From Rehmannia glutinosa (lineage: Eukaryota > Streptophyta > Magnoliopsida > Lamiales > Orobanchaceae), in assembly GCA_016081115.2 (NCBI GenBank), contig JABTTQ020001797.1:62001-126000 (forward strand): DNA of 64,000 nucleotides, written 5' to 3'. The notes under the pieces were generated by a model. That model was not told the DNA's origin. It saw nothing but the letters and a program-made list of their open reading frames with translations, and made no database searches. Shown here piece by piece: positions 9,639 to 21,238 of this stretch (its first letter is position 1; the number at the start of each line of letters is the position of its first letter). A program made the position numbers and the translations under genes.

Positions 9639-11208
9639 TGTTGGGAATTTTATTGTTTAGATTTTGATGAATGCCATGTAAAACTTAGACTAGAAAGTTG
9701 GCACCCCATTTTCCTTGTAATTTGCATTGTAATAGATAGGGCTATACGAGTGAGTCAAGTCACTATACTGGATATACAAGAAGTCAATCAAGATCGAAAT
9801 GAAGACTCATTTGTGAAACAGTGAGTATGGCAATGAGGAGAAGTCAAGAACTCGATCAAGGAGTATCAATTTGGGATACAATCGTGTGAAGTGTCGGTCA
9901 AGTCAACTCAAGAAGCGAGCCTCATGTTGAAGTGACAGATGAGTCATCCATTGATTGGAAGCAAACTCGAAGTCACCTGGGTAAGTTAGAGAATTGCAGT
10001 CAAGTCAAGACAACTGAAAAGAATCCGTTGCACAGAAGTCAAGAATATTACCTAAACAAGTAATACTTCCATGCTGCCATGTCTTAAAGCGTTCAGTCCC
10101 AGAAGCGTGCAAAAGGGATAAACCAATGGGAAACACTGCACCTCGTGTCAGACTCTGAAAAGCTGAACATTCATTTAATACGAGGAAATGTCAATATCAA
10201 GGACTGCAACAAGACAACGAACACAAGTGGCTTTTGAAAATCATCCTATCTCTTCAACGGGCAGATTTTTTAAAAGTTCACTATAAAAGGCTGAGGATTC
10301 ACTTTGAGAAAAGGTTACCTTGCATACCTGAGCATTCAAGAAATTATTCATACTGTAACCTGCAAAATATTCTCAAGTTATTCAAGCAAAATCCTCAAGC
10401 CTAACTTTCGAAGGAAATCGATCCAACGCCAAGCTGTGAAGGAAAGACAACTTCAAACTGTTGAAGAGGAAACTTTTGAAGAATCAAAAGGGGTCAACAT
10501 TCCAAGAAGGATTGTAGACAGGTTCAAGGTTGAACCAGTCTCAAGTCATTGGAGTGCTTCGTGATCAAATCCAAGAAGCTTGAGCAAGTGAGTCAAGTAG
10601 CAAGGCAACGCCTGTGAAGAAACTAGGTCGGACGAGAAGCCAATTTGTGTGACCAAGGCATCTCAGAATGAGTCCCAAAGGATCAAGTCATTGTGTGTGA
10701 TCAAGACTTGTATACGGACCGATAACCACTTTGTACTCGATCAATACTTAGTGGATTCCTCCAGGAGTTGGAGAAGAGAGGAGTAGAAGAATTACCCCAT
10801 CTTCGAACCTCTATAAAAACTATTGTGTCATTTATATTTCAGCATTTTTATTTCTGCATATTACTTTATATCTGCTGATAATTTACTATCCAACTGATAA
10901 TTAACAAAGTGCTAAAACCAAGTGTTAAAACAAACTTAAACCAAATTCAAGGGTGTTAAGTCTTCCGCTGAAAATCTCATCACAAACCAAGTTAAGGTTT
11001 AGACTAACAATTTGAGTTATTCTATCATCAAGCGGCTCAATCGAGTCGTTGAGTGCCTAACTCTATTTGGTTAACTAACTTAGTTGTCCCTCAAGGACTT
11101 AGTTGTGTATTTAACTCTGTATTATTTTAAAAGGACTAAAATCGAAAAGTTGGTAAGGTTTATTCAACCCCCCCTTCTAAACCTTACTCACACCCCTTGG
11201 GATCTACA
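9639..11208 (+). repeat. E1 5' LTR
   Basis: It starts TGTTGGGAATTTTATTG and ends GATCTACA, followed by AA and the PBS. It matches 29439-31007. Two TATA-like sites are visible: TATAAAA at 10282-10288 (in ACTATAAAAGGC, the better promoter candidate) and at 10812-10818. Confidence 0.92.
10282..10288 (+). promoter_or_regulatory. Copia LTR TATA box
   Basis: TATAAAA in the context TTCACTATAAAAGG is conserved in all six LTR copies here: 10282 and 30079 (E1), 45091 and 57566 (E2), 60276 (solo, context AGCACTATAAAAGG) and 8013-8007 on the minus strand. It is followed by an A-rich transcribed leader. Confidence 0.68.
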
Positions 11209-11210
11209 AA

Positions 11211-11222
11211 TGGTATCAGAGC
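11211..11222 (+). promoter_or_regulatory. E1 primer binding site (initiator tRNA-Met)
   Basis: TGGTATCAGAGC lies two bases after the 5' LTR. It is intact, unlike the E2 site. Confidence 0.9.
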
Positions 11223-11335
11223 GGTTGGTTCATTGAGCCTTCCGCACTGGTTACTGAACTAGATCTCCAATCTTTCAATGAAGTTTTTAACACTTGTTCT
11301 TTCAAAAGCCATTTTTAAACAGCAAAGTTATTATC

Positions 11336-11795
11336 ATGGAAACAAATTTGACACGCATTCCTATGTTCACCATTGAAGAATTTGATGACTGGAAAATACG
11401 TATGCAGGCTCATCTATCAGATTTACATGATGAGATGTGGATAGTGATAGAGGATGGGCCACTACAAATAATGAAGGTGAACACAGTTGAAAGGAGAGTC
11501 ATTTGCGGTGAAGGAGAAGAGGTCATTGCTTTGCTCTAGACCGACTATGGTTGAAAAACCAAGAGTGAATGGACAAATGATGACAGAAAAAGATACAACC
11601 TAGACAATGTGGCCAAGGATATTCTCTACAAGACTTTGGACAAAGCAATATCATGCAAAACAACAAAAGAAATCTGGGATAAACTAACTTTAATTTGTGA
11701 AGGATCAGAGCAAATTATGGAAAACAAATTATCTGTTGTTGTTCAAAAATTTGAAAATTTTAAAATGCTTGCAGGTGAGATAATGGATCAGCTGG
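11336..11795 (+). pseudogene. E1 gag, N-terminal part (interrupted by element A)
   Basis: Gag forms the particle that packages element RNA. The start ATG at 11336-11338 was chosen because it is conserved in E2 (46124) and opens METNLTRIPMFTIEEFDDWK, typical of plant copia gag. The first frame runs to a stop at 11537-11539. A second from 11609 continues with AKDILYKTLDKA, CKTTKEIWDKL and CEGSEQI. Coding ends at GCTGG, where element A is inserted, and resumes at 19025. Confidence 0.88.
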
Positions 11796-13314
11796 TGTTA
11801 GAGATTTTTCTAACCGCAAGTCTACGGTGTCAAGTTTTAATATAGAGTAGTAAGGTTGTCGAATCCACAGGGAATAATTATCGAATTATTGCTAAGTACT
11901 ATAATATAGTAGTCTAACTTTATTTAGAAATTCAATATATGATGGAGTGATTATACTAAAAATACTAAAAATAAATTAAGAATATGAAAATATTAATGAG
12001 TTTATCCAAATGATCAAATGAATTCTAGAGGTGTGATGAATTTAGTTATCCCTTATGTTGTCAATATGGTTTATCAATCATCAATTACCAATTTATAAGT
12101 CAAGATTTCTACAATAATCATTCCCTCTCTCAAGTGCTAAATGATTTTAGATTCAATTGGGAAATCAATATCTCTATAAAAATCACCAATTAAAATCTCA
12201 ATAAAAACTATGAATCTTGATAGAAGACTTCAAAGGATTCGCAAATCTCTCAATTATATGAAATCGTAGGTTATGCTATTCCAAGGTCATGTATTCAATT
12301 ACCTTTCTCAAGTGTCAAATCAAATACACCAAACAATCTAAATTATTGATCAAATAATTTAGAAGTAATAGATCCAAATAGCACAAATAAATTGATAGAT
12401 CTAGATTGACAAACCATAATCTCAAAACATAAGTTCAAACATAGATTACATCATTCCTCTAGAATTATAGAGTTTAGCTCATGATTAAAGAAAATGAATC
12501 CATGAAAATACAATAATACATCTTACAAGATATGAAGAAAAACAACAAAATAAGAACAAGAGTAGAGGGATCTTCTCTATTTCTAGATGATAGAAGTCTC
12601 TAATCTTCTTCTCCAAATTCTTCTCAAGATGCTCAAATCCTTCTTCCTTGTCTTGTATCTGTTTTTATTCTCTTCCCAAGGGTTCCAAGATCCCCTATTT
12701 CAAGCCCCAAGGCTAGTATTTATAGTACCCCAAAAGTCCAAGAAAGGGGTAGGTGAACATAGGTTTTTCCGCCCCCGGGCGCTGCGGCGCCTAGCAATTT
12801 CCAAAAGAAATGCCGCCGGGCGCTGCAGCGCCCCCACGTGAAATTTGGAGTGTTTTGCCCTGTCTTGGGCGCTGCAGCGCCCGTGGACGAGCGCTGCAGC
12901 TCCCACCCGCTTTTTTCGCCCACCAAATGTCCGAATTTGGTTCATCAAAGTTGTAGCTCTATCTCTTAGCTTTCCATAGCCACTTGAATCACCTCAATAT
13001 CAATTTTGTAGAGAGAGTTATGGCCAAATTACGAAACCCTCCCAGTGATGGAAATTTCAGACGCATTTGGACGTTTCTTCAAATCAATCTCTCGTTGTTT
13101 GATCGTTTATACTTCTTTTGATACACGATTCATTAATATGACTATAAATTCAATATAATTGGCTCTCAGCATGTCTTGACTCCTCAAATGACTCGAAACA
13201 ATGGAAATTAATGCCTAACCTATGAGATATAACAAAAATGACTCAAAATACTCAAAAACAACACAAAACTCTAGTATCGGAAGCCCAAATCAATGGTATA
13301 AAACCAAGTGAACA
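11796..13314 (-). repeat. Element A 3' LTR (left copy)
   Basis: It matches 17530-19024. It differs in the GC-rich palindrome block, where this copy has an additional degenerate unit (about 12889-12905) absent from the other LTR. A TATA box TATAAATA reads on the minus strand at 12724-12717. Confidence 0.92.
12777..12905. repeat. GC-rich palindrome cluster in element A LTR
   Basis: Two perfect 16-bp palindromes GGGCGCTGCAGCGCCC (12818-12833 and 12867-12882), a one-mismatch copy (GGGCGCTGCGGCGCC, from 12777) and a degenerate copy near 12890 stand in an otherwise AT-rich LTR. They lie about 55-190 bp upstream of the TATA box in element orientation. Confidence 0.9.
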
Positions 13315-13319
13315 AATAA

Positions 13320-13353
13320 CCCCAAACTTAGAATATTGCTTGTCCTCAAGCAA
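13320..13353 (-). promoter_or_regulatory. Element A polypurine tract with adjacent hairpin
   Basis: On the minus strand a hairpin TTGCTTG-AGGA-CAAGCAA (13353-13336, perfect 7-bp stem) is followed by TCTAAGTTTGGGG (13332-13320), then 5 bases and the 3' LTR. The tract is where plus-strand synthesis would start. The same arrangement occurs in element B. Confidence 0.82.
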
Positions 13354-15292
13354 TTACAACTCTAAAATGAAAAATACAAGACAGAACAATACAAACAAAC
13401 TCATTCGTCAAATTTTGTTTCACTATCAATCAAGCGCGTATTTTCACAATGTGATCATGATGGTGGAATGGTCATGCCAACCCCGTTTTCATTATCCAGA
13501 TAGATTCACGCAATCAAGTGTTTTCAAGATGATCCATTTTTTGAATATTGAGATAAGATGTTTACCAGACTCCATAGGCTTGTCTTTCACACTAATCTCC
13601 ACTAATGTAGGCTAATGTAACACAAGGATCAATAGGACTTTTAAAGCTTGTAATGTGGGCTTAGGGTAAGGTAGGAAAATACACGAATAAGCGGCTCAAA
13701 TCACCCAAACACACAATTAACACTTCGAATTATCAATAGGCACTACCCTTCACTTTTTCTTTTTTTTTTGGCATCCTCAATGTTTATGAACTTTCAATCC
13801 CGTTGATTTTTTTTTTTTTTTTTTTATTTTCTCTTTTTTAGGAACCCCCAAACTTATTCTTTTGCGTACATGGGGTTTCGTCTTTTCTTTTCTCGGGCAA
13901 CTTCATTCAATTAAACGCATACCCTTCTAATCATCCCTTCCTCAACCTTCAACATTTTTCTATATTATGTGTGTATGTATGAGTGATGGGCAATTAGGAT
14001 TTTCACATTTAGGCTCTGGGTATTCGATTGGTTGCCAAAGAAATGGGTTTATAAGGCTCAAAGGGGGACACTAGGAAAAATATAATGCAAAGGTAGGCAT
14101 TTTAGGCTCTAGCTTGTTCAAAGATGGCCTAAATCACTTCCTCATGGTTACTTCGCCTAGGATTTCGCCTCGACTAGTGATCAGACAAGTTCTAGCATCC
14201 GGTGGGATCATAAAGGAACCACTCAATTGCATAAATCATCCCCAAATAAATCATCAGAGTTAAGCATATAGATGGAATTAATGGAAAGAAGATTAAATCA
14301 CAGTTCAAACACATGCTCTTTTGACCGTTCAACTCATATTCAACAAATTCACTTAGTCATGCATTTTCACAGTTTAACAAACGCCCCGACTCAACTCTAG
14401 ACTCTTTTTTTTCATTTTTTTTTCACTCAAGACCCGACTCGATGAATAAAAACAGACTGCACCCCCAAACTTAAAACGACATTGTCCCCGATGGAGAGGT
14501 GGGAAAAAGACTTTTCGGTAGCCAGGAGCGAAGGCTCCTTAAGTCATGTGATACCACTACGTGTATGAGGTGTCTCGTATAAGCTCAAAATGCATCCTAG
14601 CGCACAAGCCCGTGGGCGTTGTATGCTCCGAGGTGTGGTCTTGTTCTTTCCCTTCGCCTTGGCCCGACCCTTTTTGGCCGCATCTTTGCAACCTAGCAAG
14701 GTAGACAAGAAAACAAAACTCGTGGAACCAAGGAACTTGGTTATGGGTGAGAAATCAAAAATCACAAAGACATACAAAATGCACCCAAGTAGAAAATATA
14801 GTGCCATGTCAAAAAGATGAGCATGGAGATGCAAAATAGCACTAAACAATGTGAAAGCTGTCATTGGGGCATTTCATCAAACACCTCATATGCATGAATT
14901 TGGGCAAAGATAGTAAATGCAATGGATAACTCAATTCAATCCCAAAATTCAACACCAAACCTAAGTCTAGCATGATCAACCAATCCACAATCCATACATC
15001 AACACAATTATCCTAGCACTTGTACAATCCAATCACACCAAAAATCACAAGATGGGGAAAACCATGGGGTGGGTTTTGGAAGTTGCAAACTTACCAAATA
15101 ATGAGTGAATGAGATGAAGAATGTGTGTGTGGTGTTAAAGTGCTCCGTTGTGACGATGGAGTGAGATATGTGGGATTTGCACAAATAAGAGGGGTGAAAT
15201 GTGATGCAACTTACTACTAATAATGCAAAAACTTAGAAAAAACAAAAACAACTACTAAACTAAATTAAAACTAAGAAAACAATAAAAGGGGC
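13354..15292. other. Element A noncoding internal region
   Basis: About 1.9 kb without family-like coding. It has long T tracts on the plus strand (13757-13768, 13806-13826 and around 14405-14424). A second TAAGTTTGGGGGT motif reads on the minus strand at 14472-14461. In autonomous relatives, pol would lie between the gag-pro end and this region. Frames 14590-14820 (+) and 14864-14544 (-) overlap each other and resemble nothing. Confidence 0.6.
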
Positions 15293-15340
15293 TTGGGTTG
15301 CCTCCCAAGAAGCGCTAAGTTTACAGTCTTCAGCCAGACT
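15293..15340 (-). ncRNA. Two-hairpin motif after gag-pro (element A)
   Basis: On the minus strand AGTCT-GGCTGA-AGACT (15340-15325) is followed by AGCGCT (15316-15311) and TTGGG-AGGCAA-CCCAA (15308-15293). The same string of parts recurs in elements B (36003-36049) and C (63461-63508). The potential for folding is visible in sequence; any RNA function is inference. Confidence 0.65.
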
Positions 15341-15354
15341 TTGTCAGATTCTCC

Positions 15355-17300
15355 TCAAGTTGGAGATCCAATAGGCATGTTATCCACATTGCCCTTAGAA
15401 ACTCCCCAACCTCCAATGTCTTCAGCTATATTCCCAACCATCTGCTTACCATCATTTAATTCAAATTTTAGCATGTTGGTTGGATGGATGGTGAATACAA
15501 TTTTCTCCTGATTTACCCGCAAAGTTAGCTCCCCCATTTCTACATCGATCAAAGCCCGTGTTGTAGCTAAAAATGGTCGCCCAAAGATGATAGGTATTTT
15601 CTTGTCCTCATTCGCATCCAACACTACAAAATCCACAGGAAAAATAAATTTATTAATTCTTACCAATACATCTTCAATGATTCCCCATGGATAGGCGATG
15701 GATTGATCAGCAAATTGCAAAGTGATATTGGACGGCTTCACCTCCCCGAGCCCAAACTTCATCACATCAGAAAGAGATATAAGATTCACACTGGACCCAA
15801 GATCACAAAGTGGTTTCTCAAAGAAAACTCCTCCAATAGTACAAGGAATAGTGAAACTCCCTGGATCCTTCATTTTCTGAGGTAGTTTACTCTGGACTAT
15901 TGCACTACATTCCTCTGTCAAATAGACAGTCTCAAACTCTTCCAACTTCATTTTCTTGGATTCCACTGATTTCGCATAAATGGGCGATTGTTCGGGTGCA
16001 AGCTGAATTTCTACCTCCGATCTTACATAAATTGCATTGCAATGCTCCCTTGGATTAACCTCTGTATTACTCGGAAATTTCCCTCTCTGCTGCAATGAAT
16101 TCACTGTTGTTGCTAACTGCCCTACTTGTGTCACCAAGGAGTTGATGTGACCTTCTATTGTTGTAACTCTCGAACCCAAATTTTCTATGTTAGAATCGGC
16201 CTTGTTCATCCTTGCTCTTGTTTCCACAAGGAATGAACTAAGTAATTCTTCCAAAGACGGCTTTTGTTCTCCCACGTGTGTACTCGTACTTGCTTGGTTT
16301 TGAAATCCCGGAGGTGGTTGCAACACATTTCTCGTATTGCTATACGAGAAATTTTCATGATTGCGAAGTCCCGGATGATAATGCGTTGGCAATTGATTCC
16401 CTCTATTGTTGAAACCCCGATTGTTCACATAATTGGCTTGCTCCAAATCGGGATTCACCACTTCTTGACTTACCTCCATAATGTGACCCTCGTTTGTTGT
16501 TTTCCACCGAATTTAGAGTAGCAATTTGCTTTGACAAAGCGGAAATTTGAGAGGCCAATGCGGACATAGTATCAAGTTCAAGAACACCGGCAACTTTCCT
16601 TGGCGTAGATCTTTCAGAAGGCCATTGATAACTATTGGCAGCCATTTCTTCGAGTAAAAGCATGGCTTCACTTGGAGTTTTAGCCATCAATGTACCTCCC
16701 ATTTGCAACATCTATAATGGTTCTTGAATGCCCATTCATACCATTGTAGAAATACTGAACCTTTTGCCAATCTGCGTACCCGTGTTGTGGACACCTCCTC
16801 AATAATTCTTTGAATCGCTCCCAAGCTTCGTAGAGTGGTTCAAAGTCAATTTGATGGAATTGAGCAATCTCACTTTTCAGTTGAAGTGTCTTACTAGGTG
16901 GAAAGAATTTTGCCATGAATTTTTCAGTGAGATCATTCCAACTAGTGATACTTCCAGGTGGGAAAGTTTGAAGCCTTTTCATCTAGCTTTATCACGAAGT
17001 GAAGACGGAAATAACCTCAACCGAATAGCTTCATCGGGAACCCTATTCATTTTGATAGTGTCACATATCTCAAGAAAAATAGCCAAATGAGCATTCGGTC
17101 GTCTACGGCACTACCCCCAAAACGATTTTGTTGCACCATGTTTATTAGGGCGGCTTCAATTCAAAATTATTCGCATTGATAGGTTGGCGAACAATGCCCG
17201 AATAGTTTTGATTCGTGGTTGGTCGAAAATAGTCCTGAATGGCCCTTTCCGGTGGTGCAACAATAGGTATGCGGTCTTCATCATCACCGATTCCTGCCAT
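15355..17300 (-). pseudogene. Element A gag plus aspartic protease (frameshifted)
   Basis: Gag packages RNA; the retropepsin would process it. The start was placed at the ATG at 17300 (MAGIGDDEDRIPIV). A Retrotrans_gag domain follows (NAHLAIFLEICDTI, then WNDLTEKFMAKFFPPSKTLQ and CPQHGYADWQKVQYFYNGM), then an asparagine-rich linker and a coiled segment at 16230-16080. The protease-like part has CDLGSSVNLIS, where D-x-G is kept, then PIIFGRPFLATTRALID. Four frame changes split it: 17366-17145, a shifted stretch to about 16985, 16982-16680, 16711-16403 and 16479-15355. No CCHC knuckle or RT follows. Confidence 0.87.
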
Positions 17301-17511
17301 TTTTGTGAATTCGATTCTTTGTGCGGCTCTAATCTTTCGAAGCGTTTTTTTCAATTTCTGGATCAAATAAGATTAAATTAGCACTTTTATTTTTTCGCAT
17401 CAACAAGAAAACACAAAAATGACAATGACCCTATTGTAACTAAAAAAAATCTAAATTAAAGTAAAACTACTAAGTAATAATATTAGCGCAAATAAGATGA
17501 ATTATTCCCCG

Positions 17512-17529
17512 GCAACGGCGCCAAAAACT
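17512..17529 (-). promoter_or_regulatory. Element A primer binding site
   Basis: On the minus strand, TGGCGCCGTTGCCGGGGA follows the 5' LTR after the spacer AAGTTTT, inside the 20-odd bases left of 17530. This 18-mer is typical of Athila/Tat-type gypsy elements; which tRNA it pairs with should be checked against the host tRNA set. Limits are good to a few bases. Confidence 0.82.
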
Positions 17530-19024
17530 TGTTAGAGATTTTTCTAACCGCAAGTCTACGATGTCAAGTTTTAATATAGAGTAGTAAGGTTGTCAAATCC
17601 ACAGGGAATAATTATCGAATTATTGCTAAGTACTATAATATAGTAGTCTAACTTTATTTAGAAATTCAATATATGATGGAGTGATTATACTAAAAATACT
17701 AAAAATAAATCAAGAATATGAAAATATTAATGAGTTTATCCAAATGATTAAATGAATTCTAGAGGTATGATGAATCTAGTTATCCCTTATGTTGTCAATA
17801 TGGTTTATCAATCATCAATTACCAATTTATAAGTCAAGATTTCTACAATAATCATTCCCTCTCTCAAGTGCTAAATGATTTTAGATTCAATTGGGAAATC
17901 AATATCTCTATAAAAATCTCAATAAAAACTATGAATCTTGATAAAAGACTTCAAAGGATTCACAAATCTCTCAATTATATGAAATCCTAGGTTATGCTAT
18001 TCCAAGGTCATGTATTCAATTACCTTTCTCAAGTGTCAAATCAAATACACCAAACAATCTAAATTATTGATCAAGTAATTTAGAAGTAATAGATCCAAAT
18101 AGCACAAATAAATTGATAGATCTAGATTGACAAACCACAATCTCAAAACATAAGTTCAAACATAGATTACATCATTCCTCTAGAATTATAGAGTTTAGCT
18201 CATGATTAAAGAAAATGAATCCATGAAAATACAATAATACATCTTACAAGATATGAAGAAAAACAACAAAATAAGAACAAGAGTAGAGGGATCATCTCTA
18301 TTTCTAGATGATAGAAGTCTCCAATCTTCTTCTCCAAATTCTTCTCAAGATGCTCAAATCCTTCTTCCTTGTCTTGTAGCTGTTTTTATTCTCTTCCCAA
18401 GGGTTCCAAGATCCCCTATTTCAAGCCCCAAGGCTAGTATTTATAGTACCCCAAAAGTCCCAGAAAGGGGTAGGTGAACATAGGTTTTTCCGCCCCCGGG
18501 CGCTGCGGCGCCTTGCAATTTCCAAAAAAAATGCCGCCCGGGCGCTGCAGCGCCCCCACGTAAAATTTGGAGTGTTTTGCCCTGTCTTGGGCGCTGCAGC
18601 GCCCGCCCGCTTTTTTCGCCCACCAAATGTTCGAATTTGGTTTTGACCCCTGCATCAAAGTTGTAGCTCTATCTCTTCGCTTTCCATAGCCACTTGAATC
18701 ACCTCAATATCAATTTTGTAGAGAGCGTTATGGCCAAAATACGAAACCCTGCCAGTGATGGAAATTTCAGACGCATTTGGACGTTTCTTCAAATCAATCT
18801 CTCGTTGTTTGATCGTTTATACTTCTTTTGATACACGATTCATTAATATGACTATAAACTCAATATAATTGGCTCTCAACATGTCTTGACTCCTCAAATG
18901 ACTCGAAACAATGGAAATTAATGCCTAACCTATGAGATATAACAAAAACGACTCAAAATACTCAAAAACAATACAAAACTCTAGTATCGGAAGCCCAAAT
19001 CAATGGTATAAAACCAAGTGAACA
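17530..19024 (-). repeat. Element A 5' LTR (right copy)
   Basis: It aligns with 11796-13314. Palindromes GGGCGCTGCAGCGCCC lie at 18540-18555 and 18589-18604, with a one-mismatch copy from about 18498. The TATA box reads on the minus strand at 18445-18438. Confidence 0.92.
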
Positions 19025-20889
19025 GCTGGATGCTAGATTCACTGAAATTACAAATGAGCTCTCAGCACTTGGAAAGGAATACACACAAAAGGAAATGTGT
19101 ATGAAGATACTAAGGAGCCTCCCAGCTGAGTGGGAAATGAAGACCATGGCTCTAAGGCACTCTATGGACCTATCAAAAACATCTAATCATAAACTATTCT
19201 CGGACCTCAAAGCTTATGAATTTGGTGAGAAGAAAAGATCAAGATGAGACAATTTGTACCCAAAACAGCTGCACTCATAGTCAAGGAAGGGAAGAGAGCT
19301 GAGACCAAAGAAATCATTGACCAGGAGGAGATTGCCCTGATGGTTAAAAGATTCAACAAGTTCTTCAACAAGAACTACAAAAGAAATAAAGGTGAATCCT
19401 CCAGAAGACATTCAGCTCCCTCCAAGTCAAGAGAAGATAGGCCACCAAAGAGAGCTGAGTATCAAAAGGTCGACTATCAAAGAGCTGACAACTCAAGAAA
19501 TGAAAGAGCTGACCAAAAATTTGAAAACCTGTGTTAGAATTGCAGACAACCAGGACATTTTGCTATTGACTGTCCATATCCTGTAGTCAACAAATACATG
19601 AATGAAGAAGAAAGAAGAGTCTTCAGAGAAAGAAGACAAGAAAAGAAAAAGGCCATGTTGGTTGCTGAGACAACTAAGTCAAAAGAAGCAGCAGACTCAG
19701 AGAGTAGTGAAGTTGACTACTCAAGTGACTCTGAAGAAGAATCCTTAATCTGTCTAATGGCCAAAGAACAAGACCAACCTGACCAAGAAGATGAGGTACA
19801 CTCTAACTCATCTCACTCAGATTCTAGTGATAGTGATTGTGACACACACACTTCATCATCCACTGATCTTTATGATTCATTAAGCAAAATAATGAAAGAC
19901 TTTGAGCACATTAAATCCTCACACACACTATTAAATGAGGAAAACAGACCAACTCAAAAGCCAAAACTCACGGTGACTAAGGATTTGAGTTCTCTAAGTC
20001 ACATAGCCGATAAGAACAAAGAGTCAAGTCCGAAAATGCTAAACTAATAGCGAGAAATAGCTCAGCTACTGAAAAAGAGGAAAATGATCTCAAAAATGTG
20101 ATTGCTTCATTCACAAAGGCATCTAAATCATTGGATGACCTTATTATGAGCCAAAAATAATGTGGAGATAAGACAGGCATAGGATTCAATTCCTTTGTGC
20201 ACAAGCAAACTCCCGAGTGATTTTGGAAAAAGGATCTTCAAGTAATGAAGCATCTCAAAAATCAAGACACCAAATGTTGCACACACATTCATTCCAAAGC
20301 ACAACCACAAACAAAGCTGGGCTTAGTTATAAAGGAAAAGGAAAAAACTTGAGTTGAGTATCTTTGAGAGGACAAGCGAGAAGAAATCCGGAGAGTGCCT
20401 CAAAGCAAACTCCAAGCAGGGAAGTACTCTGTGAAGAAAAAAGAGCTACCGAAACCCAGAAGTTCTATCAAAGGAACACATATGATGGGAATGGTAAAAA
20501 TTATCCAAGCCAAACTGATTGGAATAATGTGAAATATCAGCAAAGACCTATGCAATACAAGCCTAAATGGCAAAGACCTAGACCTCAGCAAAGGTCATTC
20601 CAAAGGCAAAAGAGCTATCATCAGCACACATATGCACCCAAGCACTACACTCGAGAAATATCACAATTACCCAAAGAAGGAAATTGCTAAAACTCACACA
20701 CGGGCATACGAGACAAAAGAGGAGTTGTATGAACCTAAAGCCCCCAAGCAATTTGCCAAAGTGAATTATGATTATGGCATAGATAGATGGCAACCTCTTA
20801 GAGTCAAATCATTTGGCTATAGGTTGGTTGGATCATCTTACAGTACTAACCCCTCAGGACCCACACAAGTATGGGTACCTAAAAACTAA
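19025..20889 (+). pseudogene. E1 gag, C-terminal part with zinc knuckle
   Basis: This continues gag after element A: FTEITNELSALGKEYTQKEM and ILRSLPAEWEMKTMAL, then a frame change at about 19245. MRQFVPKTAALIVKEGKRAE leads through a basic region to a CCHC knuckle, C-stop-NCRQPGHFAIDC (19532-19573), where a TAG at 19535-19537 replaces the usual aromatic codon. An acidic serine-rich segment follows (19598-20047), then a basic segment (20364-20690), and the region ends near GPTQVWVPKN (20889). Several stops and shifts are present. The acidic tail after the knuckle is long compared with a minimal copia gag. Confidence 0.85.
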
Positions 20890-20898
20890 TTTCCTTGA

Positions 20899-21238
20899 TT
20901 GCGAGGTTCAAGGAGCAGTGAGTGCCAAGGAACCTGGTACATGGATAGTGGTCATTCCCGGACACATGACAGAAACAAGAAAAATCTATCAAAATTCAAG
21001 GAGATTAGAGGCGCAAAAGTCATATTTGGAGGAAATGAAGCTCGGGGAAATAAGAGGCTTTGGATCCATCAAGAAAAATGGATTAGAAATCACAGATGTT
21101 GCATACGTTGAAGGCCTCAACTTCAACTTGTTAAGCATCAGCCAACTCTGTGACAAGGGCTATAATGTTGGATTCAATATGGGAGTGTGCCAAATCAAAG
21201 ACACCGAATCAAATGAAGTAGTCTTTGCAAGGATCTAG
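20899..21238 (+). pseudogene. E1 protease and GAG-pre-integrase region
   Basis: The retropepsin would cleave the polyprotein. WYMDSGHSRTHD at about 20935-20975 holds the catalytic D-S-G in its usual copia context, but residues after it are shifted into another frame. The frame 20813-21238 then carries the downstream part (GFGSIKKNGLEITDVAYVEG, LNFNLLSISQLCDKGYNVGF), typical of copia protease through GAG-pre-integrase. Confidence 0.85.

Larger units (their letters stand above)
11796..19024 (-). mobile_element. Element A: gag-pro-only Ty3/gypsy element (Athila-like), nested in E1 gag
   Basis: LTRs are 11796-13314 and 17530-19024, with GCTGG on each side (11791-11795, 19025-19029). On the minus strand the LTR runs TGTTCACTTGG to CTCTAACA. 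Beside the 5' LTR lies a PBS, TGGCGCCGTTGCCGGGGA. Coding is limited to gag and a retropepsin-like domain (17300-15355); RT, RNase H and integrase are absent. The remaining 2 kb to the 3' LTR is noncoding with T-rich tracts and two polypurine motifs. It must move using another element's pol. The two LTRs are closely similar, so insertion is fairly recent relative to E1's decay. Confidence 0.92.
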
